DNA from: a virus
DNA length: 31,198 bases
IMG/VR virus record: IMGVR_UViG_3300048031_000124
Span: 1-31,198 of that record
Direction: 5' to 3' (one strand)
Below the pieces are notes generated by a model. That model searched no databases. It was not told the DNA's origin and saw only the letters and a list, made by a program, of their open reading frames with translations. Below, piece by piece: positions 30,610 through 31,198 of this stretch (position 1 is its first letter; each line of letters begins with the position of its first letter). Made by a program: the position numbers and the translations under genes.

Positions 30610-31198
30610 TAATCGTCCTCGGGTGCTTCCATAGTGTCTTGTGGGTTGATGGATGTTATCGCTTTAGCAAAACTCTCCTTAACACACTCTATATTACATA
30701 GACCACCATTCTCTAATACATTTCCTTGGAAACATATATCAGTAATTAAATATCTACCGTCATTCAGTTTATCTTTACTTTCTGCACTAGATGCTAGTTG
30801 CGGTTCGGGTAATTCTAAGTTGATAATAGTTCCGCAACTAATATCTGTTCTAAATGGAATGGACACTACCATAGTATGTTGTTGTAGTATCTCCATCATC
30901 GATTGTCTTTCTAATTTTGCGTTGTCTTTATTCTTCTGACCTTGGAACACCTCATTTTCAGTAAGAGATGTTGATTGGTCAAATACATGTGTAGTAGTGT
31001 AATCATAGACCACAACACTGTCAAATGCTTTGTTGGGTGCTAAATTAACATCCACCTCAGTCACATTGGGAGATACAAATTTGTCAACAATATCTTCTGT
31101 AGTAAGTGTCATCTCAGTAAAAGATTCACCACCATCTGTTAATATTATTGGATTTTTGCCAGAGACATGGTTACCCTTTTTAAAACTTTCTTCCAAGT
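30609..31198 (-). CDS. Probable gp27-like baseplate hub protein (partial, N-terminus beyond right edge)
   Basis: The reading frame is open at the right edge. Its first complete codon in the window, at 31196, is TTG (Leu), so this is not a convincing start. The visible 196 codons include VSIPFRTDISCGTIINLELP and NDGRYLITDICFQGNV. These resemble the C-terminal beta domains of hub proteins (gp27 and P2 gpD types), where a GxVI..LP segment precedes a GRYLIT strand. It directly precedes gp5 with a one-base overlap, as expected for a partner of the gp5 spike. gp27 forms the trimer that carries gp5 in T4. The identification is moderate; another hub component is possible. Confidence 0.55.
   Translation of the reverse strand, partial: LEESFKKGNHVSGKNPIILTDGGESFTEMTLTTEDIVDKFVSPNVTEVDVNLAPNKAFDSVVVYDYTTTHVFDQSTSLTENEVFQGQKNKDNAKLERQSMMEILQQHTMVVSIPFRTDISCGTIINLELPEPQLASSAESKDKLNDGRYLITDICFQGNVLENGGLCNIECVKESFAKAITSINPQDTMEAPEDD

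Noticed and set aside
31194-31196. Start codon of the right-edge gene at 31196
   Set aside because: The codon is TTG at the very edge of the window with no room to see a ribosome binding site. The gene more likely continues beyond the window.
1-31198. tRNA genes, integrase, insertion sequences or attachment sites
   Set aside because: No cloverleaf, transposase or recombinase sequence or flanking direct repeat was recognised. The window is fully occupied by structural genes.

Overview
The window looks like part of a tailed, T4-like (contractile-tail) phage genome of the marine kind. Every supported gene lies on the minus strand, so transcription runs from high to low coordinates. Recognition rests on the baseplate set: gp5 hub/needle, gp25, gp6, a gp7-position protein and gp8, followed by a giant DUF4815-type structural protein and a long cluster of fibre-like proteins of the sort seen in cyanophages and pelagiphages. 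The DNA is A+T rich, genes are packed with 1-19 nt overlaps, and four perfect copies of a T4-type late promoter box (extended to GTATAAATAG) are present. The host cannot be read from this window. No replication, lysis, integration, tRNA or CRISPR features were found.

Layout in the direction of transcription. (1) 31198-28842: end of a probable gp27-like hub protein (cut by the window edge), gp5 without a lysozyme domain, and gp25. (2) 28840-21330: gp6, a 159-residue structural protein, a 1179-residue protein in the gp7 position, and gp8 enlarged by an inserted repeat-like region. (3) 21285-14309: a 2254-residue DUF4815-type protein with a proline-rich hinge, then a small coiled-coil protein that probably starts at GTG. 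(4) 14316-9041: an 847-residue fibre-like protein with an N-terminal anchor and beta-repeat shaft, then two adjacent proteins (536 and 372 residues) built of Pro/Gln/Tyr/Asn-rich repeats. (5) 9022-1681: eight small to large fibre or adaptor proteins built from a few shuffled modules. (6) 1643 to the left edge: a third Pro/Gln/Tyr/Asn-rich repeat protein, 547 codons visible and still open.

The genes should cooperate to build the baseplate (hub, wedge) and the host-contact apparatus attached to it. The most unusual content is the family of three low-complexity proteins. They share [QR]xP(F/Y)xY and PYIANA half-repeats arranged as 18- or 20-residue units, have almost no acidic residues, and flank the fibre cluster. 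Three of the four perfect late promoter boxes sit exactly 5 nt before an ATG with no Shine-Dalgarno sequence between, which suggests leaderless late mRNAs. Functional names are by recognition of motifs and gene order; no database search was possible.
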